Shown here: one piece after another, positions 41,463-50,521 of the stretch
How positions within the stretch are numbered: the first letter of the stretch is position 1
How the letters are laid out: each line of letters begins with the position of its first letter
Source: Paenibacillus sedimenti
GTDB taxonomy: Bacteria; Bacillota; Bacilli; Paenibacillales; NBRC-103111
Direction of reading: 5' to 3'
NCBI RefSeq assembly: GCF_014534655.1
Contig: NZ_JACVVD010000005.1
Coordinates: forward strand, 62,001 to 126,000
DNA length: 64,000 nt
Notes under the pieces: generated by a model
Database searches by the model: none
Told to the model about the DNA's origin: nothing
The model's input: only the letters and a program-made list of their open reading frames with translations
Made by a program: the position numbers and the translations under genes

Positions 41463-41553
41463 GATATACTCAGAAAATTGGGCGTTCCCCGTTTTTTGAG
41501 TTTAGCCTGAAGCCGTGGTAAGCTGAAAAGAGGCATTTCTCACGGGAAGCATA

Positions 41554-41632
41554 TCTTACGAAGAAAGTTTTCTCATGAAAACTCAGCTAATGTTTACAAT
41601 GTCAGCTTTCCTTGCGGAAAGCTCTAGGGAGG
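41554..41632 (+). repeat. Hairpin-Shine-Dalgarno element, copy 2 (double, before DUF6483-like gene)
   Basis: TCTTACGAAG is followed by GTTTTC-TCAT-GAAAAC, then by a second hairpin AGCTTTCC-TTGC-GGAAAGCT and the ribosome site TCTAGGGAGG. The two stems differ at several positions yet both pair. Confidence 0.65.
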
Positions 41633-41640
41633 CTGTTCTT

Positions 41641-42330
41641 ATGTTCAAGCGCGATTATTTTATGCGGCAGCTCGAGCAGTTGACGGTCACGCTGCACCGG
41701 ATTCTGTTCAATAAAGAACACATCCCGCTCAGCCAAGCGCAGCCTTTGTTAGATGAAGCCAGCCGGCATTTGCTAGGGTTGAATGTGAAGTCGTTGCAGG
41801 CACTGTCCAGCAAGGATATTTTAGAACTGCTGACCTTTCAGGGCCATTTGGATCCGGCTAAAACGATGGTGATCAGCGACCTGTTCACGGGACAAGGGGA
41901 CTTACTCCGGCAGCATGAGGAAGCTGAAGATGATGCTGGTGCTAATGAAGCTTATCGCTCTTATCTGAAATCATTAGATCTTTTATTGCTTTTTGCTTTG
42001 CCGCCTAATACGGACGATCCGGATGTTGCCCGGGAGGCAGCACAACGAATCACTCAGTGCCTGGAGCGGTTACAGCCGTGGGTGCTCCCTGCGGATATGA
42101 AGCTGCGGCTTTTTGATTATTATGACTTGCAGGGTGATTTTGCTAAGGCGGAGGATATGCTCTTTCATTACATGGAGGATCATAAGGAGCTTGTTTCGAT
42201 AGCAGTGGCGCAAGGTGTATTATTTTATGAACGGCTCCTGGGAAAAGATGAGGATCAGCTGCAAGCCGGTAATTTTAGCAGGGAAGAGGTGCAGGAGGGG
42301 CTCTGTCTATTAAAAGAGAAGCTATCCTGA
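41641..42330 (+). CDS. DUF6483-like protein
   Basis: A 229-residue, mostly helical protein that starts MFKRDYFMRQLEQLTVTLHR, the usual opening of the DUF6483 family; TPR-like helices follow (LRLFDYYDLQGDFAKAEDML). Function unknown. ATG at 41641 follows GGGAGG of the hairpin element; a start at 41575 would read through that element and is rejected. It precedes the methyltransferase gene by 34 bases and may be cotranscribed. Confidence 0.75.
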   Translation: MFKRDYFMRQLEQLTVTLHRILFNKEHIPLSQAQPLLDEASRHLLGLNVKSLQALSSKDILELLTFQGHLDPAKTMVISDLFTGQGDLLRQHEEAEDDAGANEAYRSYLKSLDLLLLFALPPNTDDPDVAREAAQRITQCLERLQPWVLPADMKLRLFDYYDLQGDFAKAEDMLFHYMEDHKELVSIAVAQGVLFYERLLGKDEDQLQAGNFSREEVQEGLCLLKEKLS

Positions 42331-42364
42331 AAGTATCATTATGAATCCAGAAGGTGTGAAAAGT

Positions 42365-43096
42365 GTGGCTTGGTATCAAAAAAGTTTTGGGAATGATTAT
42401 TTAATTGTTTATAAGCATAGAGATTTACAAGGTGCTTACCATGAAGTGAAGAAGATGATGGATTGGTTAAATCTGCCGCAAGGCGCGCAGGTGCTGGATT
42501 TGTGCTGCGGAATGGGACGGCATTCCATCGCGCTGTCCGAGTTTGGTTACGAGGTGACAGGGGTCGATTTGTCGGAGGTGCTGCTGGCGGAAGCGGTCAA
42601 GATGGATGTGAAAAGCCAGGTGAAATGGCATCAGGGAGATATGCGCAAGGTTCCGCTTGATCATACCTTTGACGCCGTTGTCAATCTATTCACATCATTT
42701 GGATATTTCGATGAGGATTCGCAGAATGAGCAGGTTTTCCATGAAATTCATCGTCTGTTAAAACCAAATGGCCGATTTATCATCGATTTTCTAAATCCTG
42801 TTTTTGTACAGGAGAACCTGGTTCCACAATCGGAGCGTTCGGAGAATGGGCTTACCATTCGCGAATCGCGCAGCATTGAAGAAGGTCATGTTCGAAAAAG
42901 AATTGTGATTTCTCAAGAAGGCGAACCTGACCGCCACTACCTGGAGCAGGTGAAGCTCTATGACCGTGCTTCTTTTGAGAGCATGTTACTAAAAGCAGGA
43001 TTACACATCGATCACGTGTACGGGGGGTATGACGGACAACAATATATACCCGCCTCATCCAGCCGGATGATCTTTATTGGACATAGGGAAGGATGA
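42365..43096 (+). CDS. Class I SAM-dependent methyltransferase
   Basis: A 243-residue protein. WLNLPQGAQVLDLCCGMGRH is motif I (SAM-binding glycine loop), VTGVDLSEVLL motif II, and FDAVVNLFTSFGYF with RLLKPNGRFIIDFLNPVF motifs post II and III. Substrate unknown. The GTG at 42365 follows AGAAGGTGT with good spacing and gives VAWYQKSFGNDYLIVYKHRD, the common start of this subgroup; the ATG at 42341 has no ribosome site. It follows the DUF6483-like gene closely and precedes the MBL-fold hydrolase gene by 11 bases. Confidence 0.85.
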   Translation: MAWYQKSFGNDYLIVYKHRDLQGAYHEVKKMMDWLNLPQGAQVLDLCCGMGRHSIALSEFGYEVTGVDLSEVLLAEAVKMDVKSQVKWHQGDMRKVPLDHTFDAVVNLFTSFGYFDEDSQNEQVFHEIHRLLKPNGRFIIDFLNPVFVQENLVPQSERSENGLTIRESRSIEEGHVRKRIVISQEGEPDRHYLEQVKLYDRASFESMLLKAGLHIDHVYGGYDGQQYIPASSSRMIFIGHREG

Positions 43097-43107
43097 ACTA
43101 GAGCGAG

Positions 43108-44079
43108 ATGAATCCTGTAACGGTACATAATAATGACATTATTCAAGTCAAAGTTCCGCTGCCTTTCCCGCTGCGGTGGGTGAACGCCTACCTGATACGC
43201 GGCAGCGGCGGGTACACCGTCATCGATCCGGGGCTGCACACCCCGGATGCGGAGGCGCTCTGGCAGCAGGTGCTGCAGGAGCGGGCTATCTCCTTCGAGC
43301 ACGTCGAACAGATCGTGCTCACGCACCACCATCCCGATCACTACGGGATGGCGGGCTGGTTCCAGGAGCGCACGGGCGCGCCGGTTCTCCTCTCGGAGAC
43401 CGGCTGGCGTCAGGTGCAGCTCCTGTGGGGCGAGGAGCAGCCGATGTCGGCGCTGCTCCTGACGCTGTTTGCCCGGCACGGCATGCCTGAGGCCGGGCTG
43501 GAAGAGATGACGAAGCATATGGCGAGCTTCGTCCCTCTGGTTTCCCCGCAGCCGCAGGTCACGCTGCTGCGGGAAGGCCCCGTGCGCCTCGGGGACCGGG
43601 TGTACGAAGCGATCGAGACCCCCGGCCATGCCGCGGGTCATCTCGTCTTCTACGATGCCGAGGCGGAGGCGATTTTTTGCGGCGACCACGTTCTACCGCA
43701 AATATCGCCGAACGTCAGCTTCCTCCCGCAGGTGGAAGACAATCCGCTCGGCGCATACCTGAGCAGCCTGCAGGAGATCGGCAGGCTGCAGGTCAAGATG
43801 GCTTACCCGGGGCACCGGGAGCCTTGGTCCGATTTTGGCGCACGCGCAGCGGAGCTTGTGCGCCATCATCATGAGCGGCTCGCGCTCATGGAGCAGCATC
43901 TCAGCGCGCCGCTTAGCGCATATGAGGTGTGCCGGGCCGCGTTTGGCGACCGGCTCACCATTCATCAGCTGCGCTTCGCGCTGTCGGAGACAATCGCGCA
44001 TCTGGTGCTGCTGGAAGCGGAAGGCCGTATCCGGCAGCTGGAGCCGGGTGCCGATCGCATTCGTTATATCGCTGTTTAG
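43108..44079 (+). CDS. MBL-fold metallo-hydrolase
   Basis: A 323-residue metallo-beta-lactamase fold protein. THHHPDHYGMAGW is the HxHxDH metal motif; further ligands lie in TPGHAAGHLVFYD, FCGDHVLPQ and YPGHREPW. A C-terminal helical extension resembles winged-helix tails found in glyoxalase II-like/RNase Z-like hydrolases. The substrate is unknown. Ribosome site weak (AAGGA 14 bases away). Codon use is strongly GC-rich (73% in 43,201-43,260), unlike the flanking genes, which may reflect transfer or local base drift. Confidence 0.88.
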   Translation: MNPVTVHNNDIIQVKVPLPFPLRWVNAYLIRGSGGYTVIDPGLHTPDAEALWQQVLQERAISFEHVEQIVLTHHHPDHYGMAGWFQERTGAPVLLSETGWRQVQLLWGEEQPMSALLLTLFARHGMPEAGLEEMTKHMASFVPLVSPQPQVTLLREGPVRLGDRVYEAIETPGHAAGHLVFYDAEAEAIFCGDHVLPQISPNVSFLPQVEDNPLGAYLSSLQEIGRLQVKMAYPGHREPWSDFGARAAELVRHHHERLALMEQHLSAPLSAYEVCRAAFGDRLTIHQLRFALSETIAHLVLLEAEGRIRQLEPGADRIRYIAV

Positions 44080-44133
44080 TTTTGTGTCTCTTTTTCTCAG
44101 TCATCTATGGCTTACGAACGGAGGAATTCAGTC

Positions 44134-45096
44134 ATGAGAACGTTTCTGAAAGAAAAGTCTCTCGTATTAAAAGAGATGAGAGACGAAGTTTTTCACCATT
44201 TTCCTCAAGCTGATATTGAAACTGCGGTAGCTCGTCTCCTGGTTGAAGTGAAGGGGATCAAAAAAATCCCCCATGAACTCATCGCCGAAACCTTGCTTGG
44301 CGTGCTCAGCAAAACGGAAACCTTCAACGTCATGACGACGCTGCTGGAGCTGGACAAGAAGGTGAAGCATGATTCGGAGCTGCTCGCCAGCATGAAGGAT
44401 CCGGGTTACAACCTGCATCGCACCATCGCGATGTCCATCTGTGGCATGTACGGAAGCGGAGCGAGCTCCTTGTTCGGTTTTGTCGATTGTAAGTTCCGCT
44501 TCTTTTTTCCAAATAAACGACCCAAATCGTTCCTTTCCAAAGGGATCTGCGCCCTGGTCGCTTCGACGGCGAGTGTGGTGATTTCAGAGAAAGTGAAAGA
44601 AGACTATACACAGCGCAATTTAGCTTTGCTGGCTTCACGCGGCGTGACGCTCGACGATCTCGTCGATATTGTGGATTTGCTCCAGCGGCCCTACAGCCCG
44701 GATCTTGATCGCAAAATATGCGAGCATCATGTGCTGGCGGTTCTTCGCAAACAGCAGACGTTTCACGCTGTACAGCTTGCCATCAAAATCGACGCAGGCG
44801 TGGAAAATAACGAGTTCAGCAAGCAGTATAATCACATTGTAGGCAGTGATGAAGGATTGTTCGGGGTTGATGAGTCGATTGCTACAGCGATCCCTCTAAT
44901 GTACGGTACGATTGCGCTTACGAATTTCGGCTATTTGGACAAAGCCAAGATGGGCATTATCCATGAGCTGGACAACGATCATACAGGAGGTAAATGCAAT
45001 ACTTTCGTGGATGACCTCGTATGCGGGCTTGTCGCCGCAGCCTGCGGCCGATTGGCGCACAACAATATTCCGGCGTTTAATAAACCGTTGGATTAA
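44134..45096 (+). CDS. Duplicated phosphatidylglycerophosphatase A-like protein (YutG-like)
   Basis: A 320-residue protein. Its second half (about 160-320) matches B. subtilis YutG/PgpA-like proteins: DEGLFGVDESIATAIPLMYG, IALTNFGYLDKAKMGI and FVDDLVCGLVAAACGRLAH. The first half has the same order of features in weaker form (RTIAMSICGMYGSGASSLFG, SKGICALVASTAS), so the protein seems to have arisen by internal duplication with loss of acidic residues in the first copy. PgpA removes phosphate from phosphatidylglycerol phosphate. Whether this form is active is unclear. ATG at 44134 follows GGAGG by nine bases. Confidence 0.78.
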   Translation: MRTFLKEKSLVLKEMRDEVFHHFPQADIETAVARLLVEVKGIKKIPHELIAETLLGVLSKTETFNVMTTLLELDKKVKHDSELLASMKDPGYNLHRTIAMSICGMYGSGASSLFGFVDCKFRFFFPNKRPKSFLSKGICALVASTASVVISEKVKEDYTQRNLALLASRGVTLDDLVDIVDLLQRPYSPDLDRKICEHHVLAVLRKQQTFHAVQLAIKIDAGVENNEFSKQYNHIVGSDEGLFGVDESIATAIPLMYGTIALTNFGYLDKAKMGIIHELDNDHTGGKCNTFVDDLVCGLVAAACGRLAHNNIPAFNKPLD

Positions 45097-45099
45097 AAG

Positions 45100-45135
45100 A
45101 AGCATCTCCTACCGCTTGACGGAGGGGGTGCTTTT
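45100..45135 (+). terminator. Probable terminator
   Basis: AAGCATCTCC pairs with GGGGGTGCTT, followed by TTTCTC. It lies four bases after the stop codon of the PgpA-like gene. Confidence 0.6.
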
Positions 45136-45138
45136 CTC

Positions 45139-45324
45139 ATGTTTATGGGACATTTGCGCTCCAAAGGGATCATAGCAGACTCATACAAACAGTCTAATGG
45201 AACTATTTATGCGACAGTTGCCGGGACTGCAGCCAGTGGTCAGGATTACGGCGCATCTTCCGGTACGTTTACCTTTGCGGACGGTGAAACAAGCAAATTG
45301 ATAACTTTAAATATTACGAGATGA
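45139..45324 (+). pseudogene. Remnant of a Calx-beta domain protein
   Basis: A 61-codon frame whose last 40 residues (TIYATVAGTAASGQDYGASS, then GTFTFADGETSKLITLNI) match the end of a Calx-beta repeat, a module of large adhesins. The N-terminal stretch is unrelated and no ribosome site separate from the upstream terminator is seen. It is best read as the 3' end of a lost large gene. Confidence 0.55.
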
Positions 45325-45431
45325 TAGAAACAGGGAACTGAGGGAAAGAGGAAAAGATTCCCATTCCCTGATTTCCCTGAACTTCCTAGTTTAGAGGAAG
45401 AATAAAATAGAAACAAACAATGAGAAAAATG

Positions 45432-45480
45432 CTCCAAAGTCTAAGGTCATTGTGCCTTTTGACTTTGGAGTATTTTTTAT
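45432..45480 (+). terminator. Strong rho-independent terminator
   Basis: CTCCAAAGTC pairs without mismatch with GACTTTGGAG, then TATTTTTTAT. No intact gene ends here; only the Calx-beta remnant lies upstream. Confidence 0.8.
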
Positions 45481-45662
45481 ACGCAAAAAAGCAGCACCTC
45501 CAGCAAAAAATGCCTGTTTTTTCCCGTCAATGACCTACAGAGAAGAAATAACTGCCAATAATGCCTCAAATTCAGCCCTACATGAGGGTTTTTCAAGTTT
45601 TTAGCCCAATTACAGGCACAAAATGCAGGTAAATGGCCATATGAGACTATTTGTCCGAAATT

Positions 45663-45688
45663 AACTGCATGAAATGCAGTTGGTTTTT
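45663..45688 (+). terminator. Small palindrome with T-run
   Basis: AACTGCAT-GAA-ATGCAGTT followed by GGTTTTT. Could end an unknown short transcript, or be one of a family of short intergenic repeats. Confidence 0.4.
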
Positions 45689-45868
45689 GATTAGCCAGGA
45701 ATGAGCGCTAACGAACTACTCTCTTGGACGGACCATGAAATATATCCTGGAGGCTTAGCTGAGTAAACTTGACCACCTTTTTGGACAAAAAGTAGTTATA
45801 AATCGGACAAAGCATCGTATACATAGTAATACGAAAAAGCTTAGTACAGGCTAGACCTTAAAGTCAGT

Positions 45869-45907
45869 GCTTACGAAGCCGGTTTTTTATCGAAAACTCT
45901 AAGGAGG
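45869..45907 (+). repeat. Hairpin-Shine-Dalgarno element, copy 3 (before gerM)
   Basis: GCTTACGAAGCCGG, then GTTTT-TTATC-GAAAAC and CTCTAAGGAGG, which is the ribosome site of gerM. The stem is shorter than in other copies. Confidence 0.65.
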
Positions 45908-45917
45908 AAACAAGCAT

Positions 45918-46964
45918 ATGAAACATCAACATTGGATTCGTTCAGCCGCTATCGCGGGGGTGATTGCTTTGCTGACTACAGGATGCTCGGTTTTGGGCTC
46001 CGGGAAGAAAGAAGACATCGATGCTCCTCCGAAAACAGGGTCGGAAGCGGATGCGCAAACTACTTCAGCTGCAATCACCATCGATATGGCTGCTGACAAC
46101 TCATCGCAAATGACCGTGTATGTGAGAGATTCAAAAGGTTTTGTTGCACCTGTCAGCCTTGGGCTGCCCAAATCCCAATCCGTAGCGAAGACAACGCTGG
46201 AATACATGGTAGATGACGGGCCGGTTACGAGTCTGTTGCCTGCAGGGTTTGAGGCGATCCTTCCGAAAGATACGAAGGTGCTCGGCATCAATATTACGTC
46301 GGATAAACGGGCTGTCGTAGACTTTTCCAAGGAATTTCTGAATTATGACCCATCTAATGAACGTAAGATTCTTGAAGCCGTTACTTGGACACTCACGAGT
46401 TTCCCGGCGGTTGAGAAGGTACAGCTTCGCGTCGATGGCAAGGAGCTGAAAGAAATGCCGAAAGGCAAAACGCCGCTGGATACGCCGCTTGCGCGTACGA
46501 TGGGCATTAATCTCGAAAAAGCGGCAGATGCCGAATTCGGACAATCGACACCGGTCACGCTCTATTTCCTGAATCAAAATGATCAAAATTACAAATATTA
46601 CGTACCTGTCACCAGACTGGTAAAACGAACGGATGATGTAGCCCAAGCTGTTGTGGATCAGCTCATCAAAGGGCCTGATGCCAAAAAAGGTTTAACCAGT
46701 GCGCTGAATGCAACGACGGAAGTGAAAAGTGTCAAACTGACGGATAGTCTTGTCACCGTCGATTTCTCCAGCAAGCTGCTTGGTACCGATCAGAAGGCAT
46801 CCGGCGATGCGCTGCAGTCGGTGATCCTTTCCCTCACCGAAAATGCAGGCATCAAACAAGTGCAAATCAAGGTAGACGGCGCCGTGAAAATTACATCGAC
46901 AGACAATCAAAACTACAGTAAGCCTGTGTCTAGACCGGCACATGTCAATCCAGTGAAACTCTAG
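45918..46964 (+). CDS. gerM: Germination/sporulation lipoprotein GerM
   Basis: A 348-residue lipoprotein. The N-terminal AIAGVIALLTTGCS has a lipobox with Cys23. Two GerMN domains follow (about residues 70-190, with VYVRDSKGFVAPVSLGLP; and 215-335, with LYFLNQNDQNYKYYVPVTR). In B. subtilis gerM is expressed under sigma-E and is needed in sporulation and germination, and in E. coli-type terms has no homologue. Its place directly before rph and rdgB is conserved with B. subtilis (gerM-rph-ysnA). AAGGAGG precedes the ATG by ten bases as the end of the hairpin element. Confidence 0.92.
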   Translation: MKHQHWIRSAAIAGVIALLTTGCSVLGSGKKEDIDAPPKTGSEADAQTTSAAITIDMAADNSSQMTVYVRDSKGFVAPVSLGLPKSQSVAKTTLEYMVDDGPVTSLLPAGFEAILPKDTKVLGINITSDKRAVVDFSKEFLNYDPSNERKILEAVTWTLTSFPAVEKVQLRVDGKELKEMPKGKTPLDTPLARTMGINLEKAADAEFGQSTPVTLYFLNQNDQNYKYYVPVTRLVKRTDDVAQAVVDQLIKGPDAKKGLTSALNATTEVKSVKLTDSLVTVDFSSKLLGTDQKASGDALQSVILSLTENAGIKQVQIKVDGAVKITSTDNQNYSKPVSRPAHVNPVKL

Positions 46965-46977
46965 AATGAAGACTTTT

Positions 46978-47034
46978 GGGACCTCTACGCGATAGGACTG
47001 TCTTTAGAAGACGGCTTGCGATAGGGGTCTTTTC
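46978..47034 (+). terminator. Probable terminator after gerM
   Basis: GACC ... GGTC encloses a hairpin CTGTCTT-TAG-AAGACGG, and TTTT follows. Two GCGATAGG direct repeats lie in the flanks. The outer stem is imperfect. Confidence 0.45.
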
Positions 47035-47121
47035 ATTAGTTGTAAAGAACCTTTGGATTCTTAGTAATCTTCCGTAAATTGGAAATATTAAAGATAAACT
47101 TTGGAGATATAGCCTATTTTT

Positions 47122-47150
47122 TTTACAAACGCCCTACACTGCATTACAAT
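47122..47150 (+). promoter_or_regulatory. Sigma-A promoter of rph
   Basis: TTTACA (47122-47127), 17 bases, TACAAT (47145-47150): each hexamer differs by one base from the consensus. The rph start lies 44 bases downstream of the -10. Confidence 0.65.
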
Positions 47151-47193
47151 GGGGACATAGGCTAGGGCGAGTACAGGAGGAGAACAACTATTT

Positions 47194-47952
47194 ATGAGAA
47201 TCAATGGAAGAACGAATCAAGAATTGCGACCTATGAAAATAATCCCTCACTATATTAAACACGCAGAAGGCTCGGTGCTCATCGAAGTTGGAGATACCAA
47301 AGTGATATGTACGGCGACCGTTGAGGAACGTGTCCCGCCCTTTATGAAGGGACAAGGAAAGGGATGGGTGACGGCGGAGTATTCGATGCTGCCGCGTGCG
47401 ACACAGGTTAGGAATCAACGTGAAGCGGCTAAGGGCAAGCTGGGCGGCCGTACAATGGAGATTCAGCGGCTCATCGGACGCGCGCTGCGCTCTGTTGTCA
47501 ATCTGGAAGCTCTGGGCGAAAGGTCCATTACGCTGGATTGCGATGTGATTCAAGCGGACGGGGGCACACGCACGACTTCCATTACCGGTGCATTCGTGGC
47601 GATGGCATTTGCGGTCAATAAGCTGGTTACGGATAAAAATTTGAAACAATTTCCAATCAATGACTTTCTTGCTTCTGTTAGTGTAGGGGTTATTGGCGAT
47701 ACGCCTCGACTTGATCTGAATTATGAAGAGGATTCACAGGCAAAGGTTGATATGAACGTTGTTATGACGGGATCAGGTCAATTCGTAGAGATTCAAGGAA
47801 CAGGCGAGGATGCACCGTTCTCCCGTAAGGAGTTGGATGAACTGCTTGAACTCGCGGAGACGGGCATTCAGGCAATGATTGAGGAGCAGCGCAAGGTACT
47901 CGGACCGATTAGTGCACGCATTCGGGGTGTGGAACATGCGACTGCAGAGTAA
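47194..47952 (+). CDS. rph: Ribonuclease PH
   Basis: A 252-residue phosphorolytic 3'-to-5' exoribonuclease that trims tRNA 3' ends. [20 protein letters not shown] is the conserved start, [20 protein letters not shown] and [20 protein letters not shown] contain the catalytic Asp and phosphate-binding residues, [15 protein letters not shown] is typical. Length fits the family. ATG at 47194 follows GGAGGAG. Its end overlaps the start of rdgB by 17 bases, as is common in Bacillales. Confidence 0.96.
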   Translation: MRINGRTNQELRPMKIIPHYIKHAEGSVLIEVGDTKVICTATVEERVPPFMKGQGKGWVTAEYSMLPRATQVRNQREAAKGKLGGRTMEIQRLIGRALRSVVNLEALGERSITLDCDVIQADGGTRTTSITGAFVAMAFAVNKLVTDKNLKQFPINDFLASVSVGVIGDTPRLDLNYEEDSQAKVDMNVVMTGSGQFVEIQGTGEDAPFSRKELDELLELAETGIQAMIEEQRKVLGPISARIRGVEHATAE

Positions 47953-48589
47953 CTTTGTCGTTATTGCCACGCGTAATGAGGGGAAAGTCAAGGAATTTGC
48001 GAAGCTTTTTGAACCCAAAGGTTACAAAGTCCGGAGTTTGGCTGATTATTCAGATTTGCCGGAGATCGTAGAGAGCGGAGCCACTTTTGCCGAAAATGCG
48101 CGCATCAAGGCGCAGGTTATTTCCGCGCATCTGCACGTACCTGTGCTGGCGGATGATTCCGGGCTGTGCGTTGCCGCACTTGACGGAGTGCCTGGTGTGT
48201 ATTCCGCTCGTTTCGCGGGTGAGGCTGCGACTGATGTGGAAAATAACGCGAAGCTGCTGCGTGAGTTGAGCGAACGGCCTTCATTCGCGCATGAGCAAAC
48301 CCCCGGCAGCGAGCAGCCAAAGCTGCTGAGCGAAGCCGCATTCGTCTGCGCGCTAGCGCTTATTGACCCCGTCGCCAATGAGATTATCGAAGCGGAAGAA
48401 CGCTGCGAAGGCTACATCATTAGCGAACCCAGAGGAGAGAGCGGATTCGGTTACGATCCGTTGTTCTATATCCCTGAGATCGGGAAGACGATGGCCGAAT
48501 TGACGGTCGAAGAGAAAAATGAGATGAGTCATCGCGCGAAGGCGCTGCGTCAATTTTTGGACAGGTTGTCCAGCGATACCGGCGACTAA
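47936..48589 (+). CDS. rdgB: XTP/dITP diphosphatase (RdgB/Ham1)
   Basis: A 217-residue house-cleaning enzyme that hydrolyses dITP and XTP to keep them out of DNA and [21 protein letters not shown] is the nucleotide-binding start, [20 protein letters not shown] holds the catalytic Asp pair, [19 protein letters not shown] and [11 protein letters not shown] are conserved family ends. There is an Ala/Glu-rich insert ([15 protein letters not shown]) of about 15 residues near residue 118. ATG at 47936, in the end of rph, follows GGGGTGTGG. B. subtilis name: ysnA. Confidence 0.95.
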   Translation: MRLQSNFVVIATRNEGKVKEFAKLFEPKGYKVRSLADYSDLPEIVESGATFAENARIKAQVISAHLHVPVLADDSGLCVAALDGVPGVYSARFAGEAATDVENNAKLLRELSERPSFAHEQTPGSEQPKLLSEAAFVCALALIDPVANEIIEAEERCEGYIISEPRGESGFGYDPLFYIPEIGKTMAELTVEEKNEMSHRAKALRQFLDRLSSDTGD

Positions 48590-48594
48590 TAGTA

Positions 48595-48671
48595 AAGACC
48601 TGCTTACCACCTAATATAGGGATCTTTGATCGTGGATCAAAGTCTCTCCTCTTTAGGGGGAAGCAGGTCTT
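48595..48671. terminator. Long bidirectional hairpin between rdgB and asnB
   Basis: AAGACCTGCTT at one end pairs with AAGCAGGTCTT at the other; inside, a second hairpin CTTTGATC-GTG-GATCAAAG is formed. Placed between two convergent genes; probably ends both transcripts. Confidence 0.7.
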
Positions 48672-48676
48672 CTGTC

Positions 48677-50521
48677 TTAATGAATCGATATTTTGTAAGT
48701 GCGCAGCCAAGTATCCACTTGAGCCAGGTAAGCGAACAGCTGCGGTCCTGACATAAGCTGACCGAACCAAGGTATGTTCACATCGGCATCTTCAGAACTG
48801 GCAAGTTCGCGAATTTTTTTCACATCAATGAAGGGGAGCAGCGGCGAACTGGAGTCATCAAGAATTTCTAACACCCATTTTCTCACCGCTGTTAAATAAT
48901 TCGGATTATGCGTTTTTGGATAGGGACTTTTTTTGCGAGTCAGCACATCGTCCGGGAGGACACCTTTGAGCGCTTTGCGCAAGATGCCTTTTTCCCGATC
49001 TCCGGAAGTTTTGATTTCCCAGGGAATATTCCATACATATTCGACAAGCCGATGATCGCAGAAGGGAACGCGTACTTCCAGGCCAACAGCCATACTCATG
49101 CGATCTTTGCGATCGAGCAACGTCGGCATGAAGCGGGTGATGTTCAAATACGACATTTCTCGCATCCGGTTTTGCTGTTGCGTTTCTCCGGCTAGCCGCG
49201 GCACCTCGGCTAATGCTTGTTGATATCGATTGCTGACGTATTCGAACGGTTTAATCCAGTCGACGAGATCAGGCGCCAGCAGATCAACCCGGTTGTTCAG
49301 TTTGAGCGACCACGGGAATGTATTGGCTTCCAGCGCATCATCGCGGTGAAACCACGGGTAACCGCCAAAAATTTCATCGGCCGCTTCACCGGAAATGGCG
49401 ACAGTTGCTTCTTTTTTAATTTCACGGCAGAACAAATACAGGGATCCATCAATATCAGCCATCCCCGGTGTGTCGCGGGCAAAGACCGCCGTTTTAAGCG
49501 ATTCGACAAGTTCTGGGGTATCGAACTCAATGTAGTGATGCGCGGTGCCTAAGTGCTCGGTCATTCGTTTGATCCACGGTGCATCCGCATTAGGCTGAAA
49601 AGCGTTCGCTTTGAAGTGCTTATCGTTATCAACATAATCGACAGAGAATGTATGAAACTGGCCATTGCCGCTTTGCTTGTAATGGTTTGCTGCGAGCGTC
49701 GTCAGCGCACTGGAATCGAGACCTCCTGACAACAAGGTACAGATGGGCACATCGGAGACGAGCTGGCGCTCTGCTGTATCCTGGAGCAGTTCCTGAACGT
49801 GCTTCGCGGTAGTATCGACGTCATCCGGATGCTGCTTGCTTTCCAGTTTCCAGTAGGTGCGGATAGACAAGCCATTGCGGTCAAAAACAGCACACTGTCC
49901 AGGCTTGAGCTCAGACATGTTGCGATAAATACCGTGTCCCGGCGTTCGGGCAGGTCCTACCGCGAAAATTTCCGCCAAGCCTTCCGCGCCAACCTCGACT
50001 TTGAAATCAGGATGGGCAAGAATCGCTTTCGGTTCGGAACCGAATAGAAGCACACCATTCTGATGAGAATAAAAAAGCGGCTTTACGCCGAGCCGATCTC
50101 TGACCAAATAGAGGGATTGTTCCTGATCGTTCCAAGCCGCAAAAGCGAATATCCCATTAAGTCGATCCACGCAAGCCCGACCCCATTCAATGAACGCGAC
50201 AAGCAGCACCTCCGTATCACACGTGGTGCGGAAGTGGTGCCCGCGCACTTCGAGCTCTCTTTTCAGCTCAGGGGCGTTATAAAGCTCACCATTATATACG
50301 ATTGTATACGTATAATCACCCTGTTTCCGGATCATCGGCTGGGCGCCGTTCTCCGGGTCCATCACGCTGAGACGTCGATGGCCTAGCGCACAATGCTGCG
50401 ATATCCAAGTGCCGGAAGCATCCGGGCCGCGCAGATTTAAGGTTTCCGTCATATTCTCTAGAATGGACGGGTACCCGGTCAAGTCTTTCCGCCAATCTAT
50501 CCATCCCGTTATTCCGCACAT
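48677..50521 (-). CDS. asnB: Asparagine synthase (glutamine-hydrolysing)
   Basis: A 614-residue enzyme that makes asparagine from aspartate, glutamine and ATP. The mature N-terminus supplies the glutaminase nucleophile Cys2 (MCGITGWIDW); RGPDASGTW and NGELYN complete that site. The synthetase domain has the PP-loop LLSGGLDSSALTTLAA near residue 265 and SGEAADEIFGGYPWFHR. Length is that of the 610-640 residue Bacillus paralogues (AsnB, AsnO/YisO). AAAGGG precedes the ATG. A single gene; whether it is the vegetative or the sporulation type cannot be decided here. Confidence 0.93.
   Translation of the reverse strand: MCGITGWIDWRKDLTGYPSILENMTETLNLRGPDASGTWISQHCALGHRRLSVMDPENGAQPMIRKQGDYTYTIVYNGELYNAPELKRELEVRGHHFRTTCDTEVLLVAFIEWGRACVDRLNGIFAFAAWNDQEQSLYLVRDRLGVKPLFYSHQNGVLLFGSEPKAILAHPDFKVEVGAEGLAEIFAVGPARTPGHGIYRNMSELKPGQCAVFDRNGLSIRTYWKLESKQHPDDVDTTAKHVQELLQDTAERQLVSDVPICTLLSGGLDSSALTTLAANHYKQSGNGQFHTFSVDYVDNDKHFKANAFQPNADAPWIKRMTEHLGTAHHYIEFDTPELVESLKTAVFARDTPGMADIDGSLYLFCREIKKEATVAISGEAADEIFGGYPWFHRDDALEANTFPWSLKLNNRVDLLAPDLVDWIKPFEYVSNRYQQALAEVPRLAGETQQQNRMREMSYLNITRFMPTLLDRKDRMSMAVGLEVRVPFCDHRLVEYVWNIPWEIKTSGDREKGILRKALKGVLPDDVLTRKKSPYPKTHNPNYLTAVRKWVLEILDDSSSPLLPFIDVKKIRELASSEDADVNIPWFGQLMSGPQLFAYLAQVDTWLRTYKISIH

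Larger units (their letters stand above)
45325..45917. other. Gene-free stretch with terminators and small palindromes
   Basis: No credible gene is visible. The stretch holds a strong terminator at 45432-45480, a small palindrome with T-run at 45663-45688 (AACTGCAT-GAA-ATGCAGTT), several other copies of related CTGCA/TGCAG words (around 45,510-45,640) and the hairpin element before gerM. It may hold a small RNA, or be decayed sequence left after the adhesin gene was lost. Confidence 0.5.
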
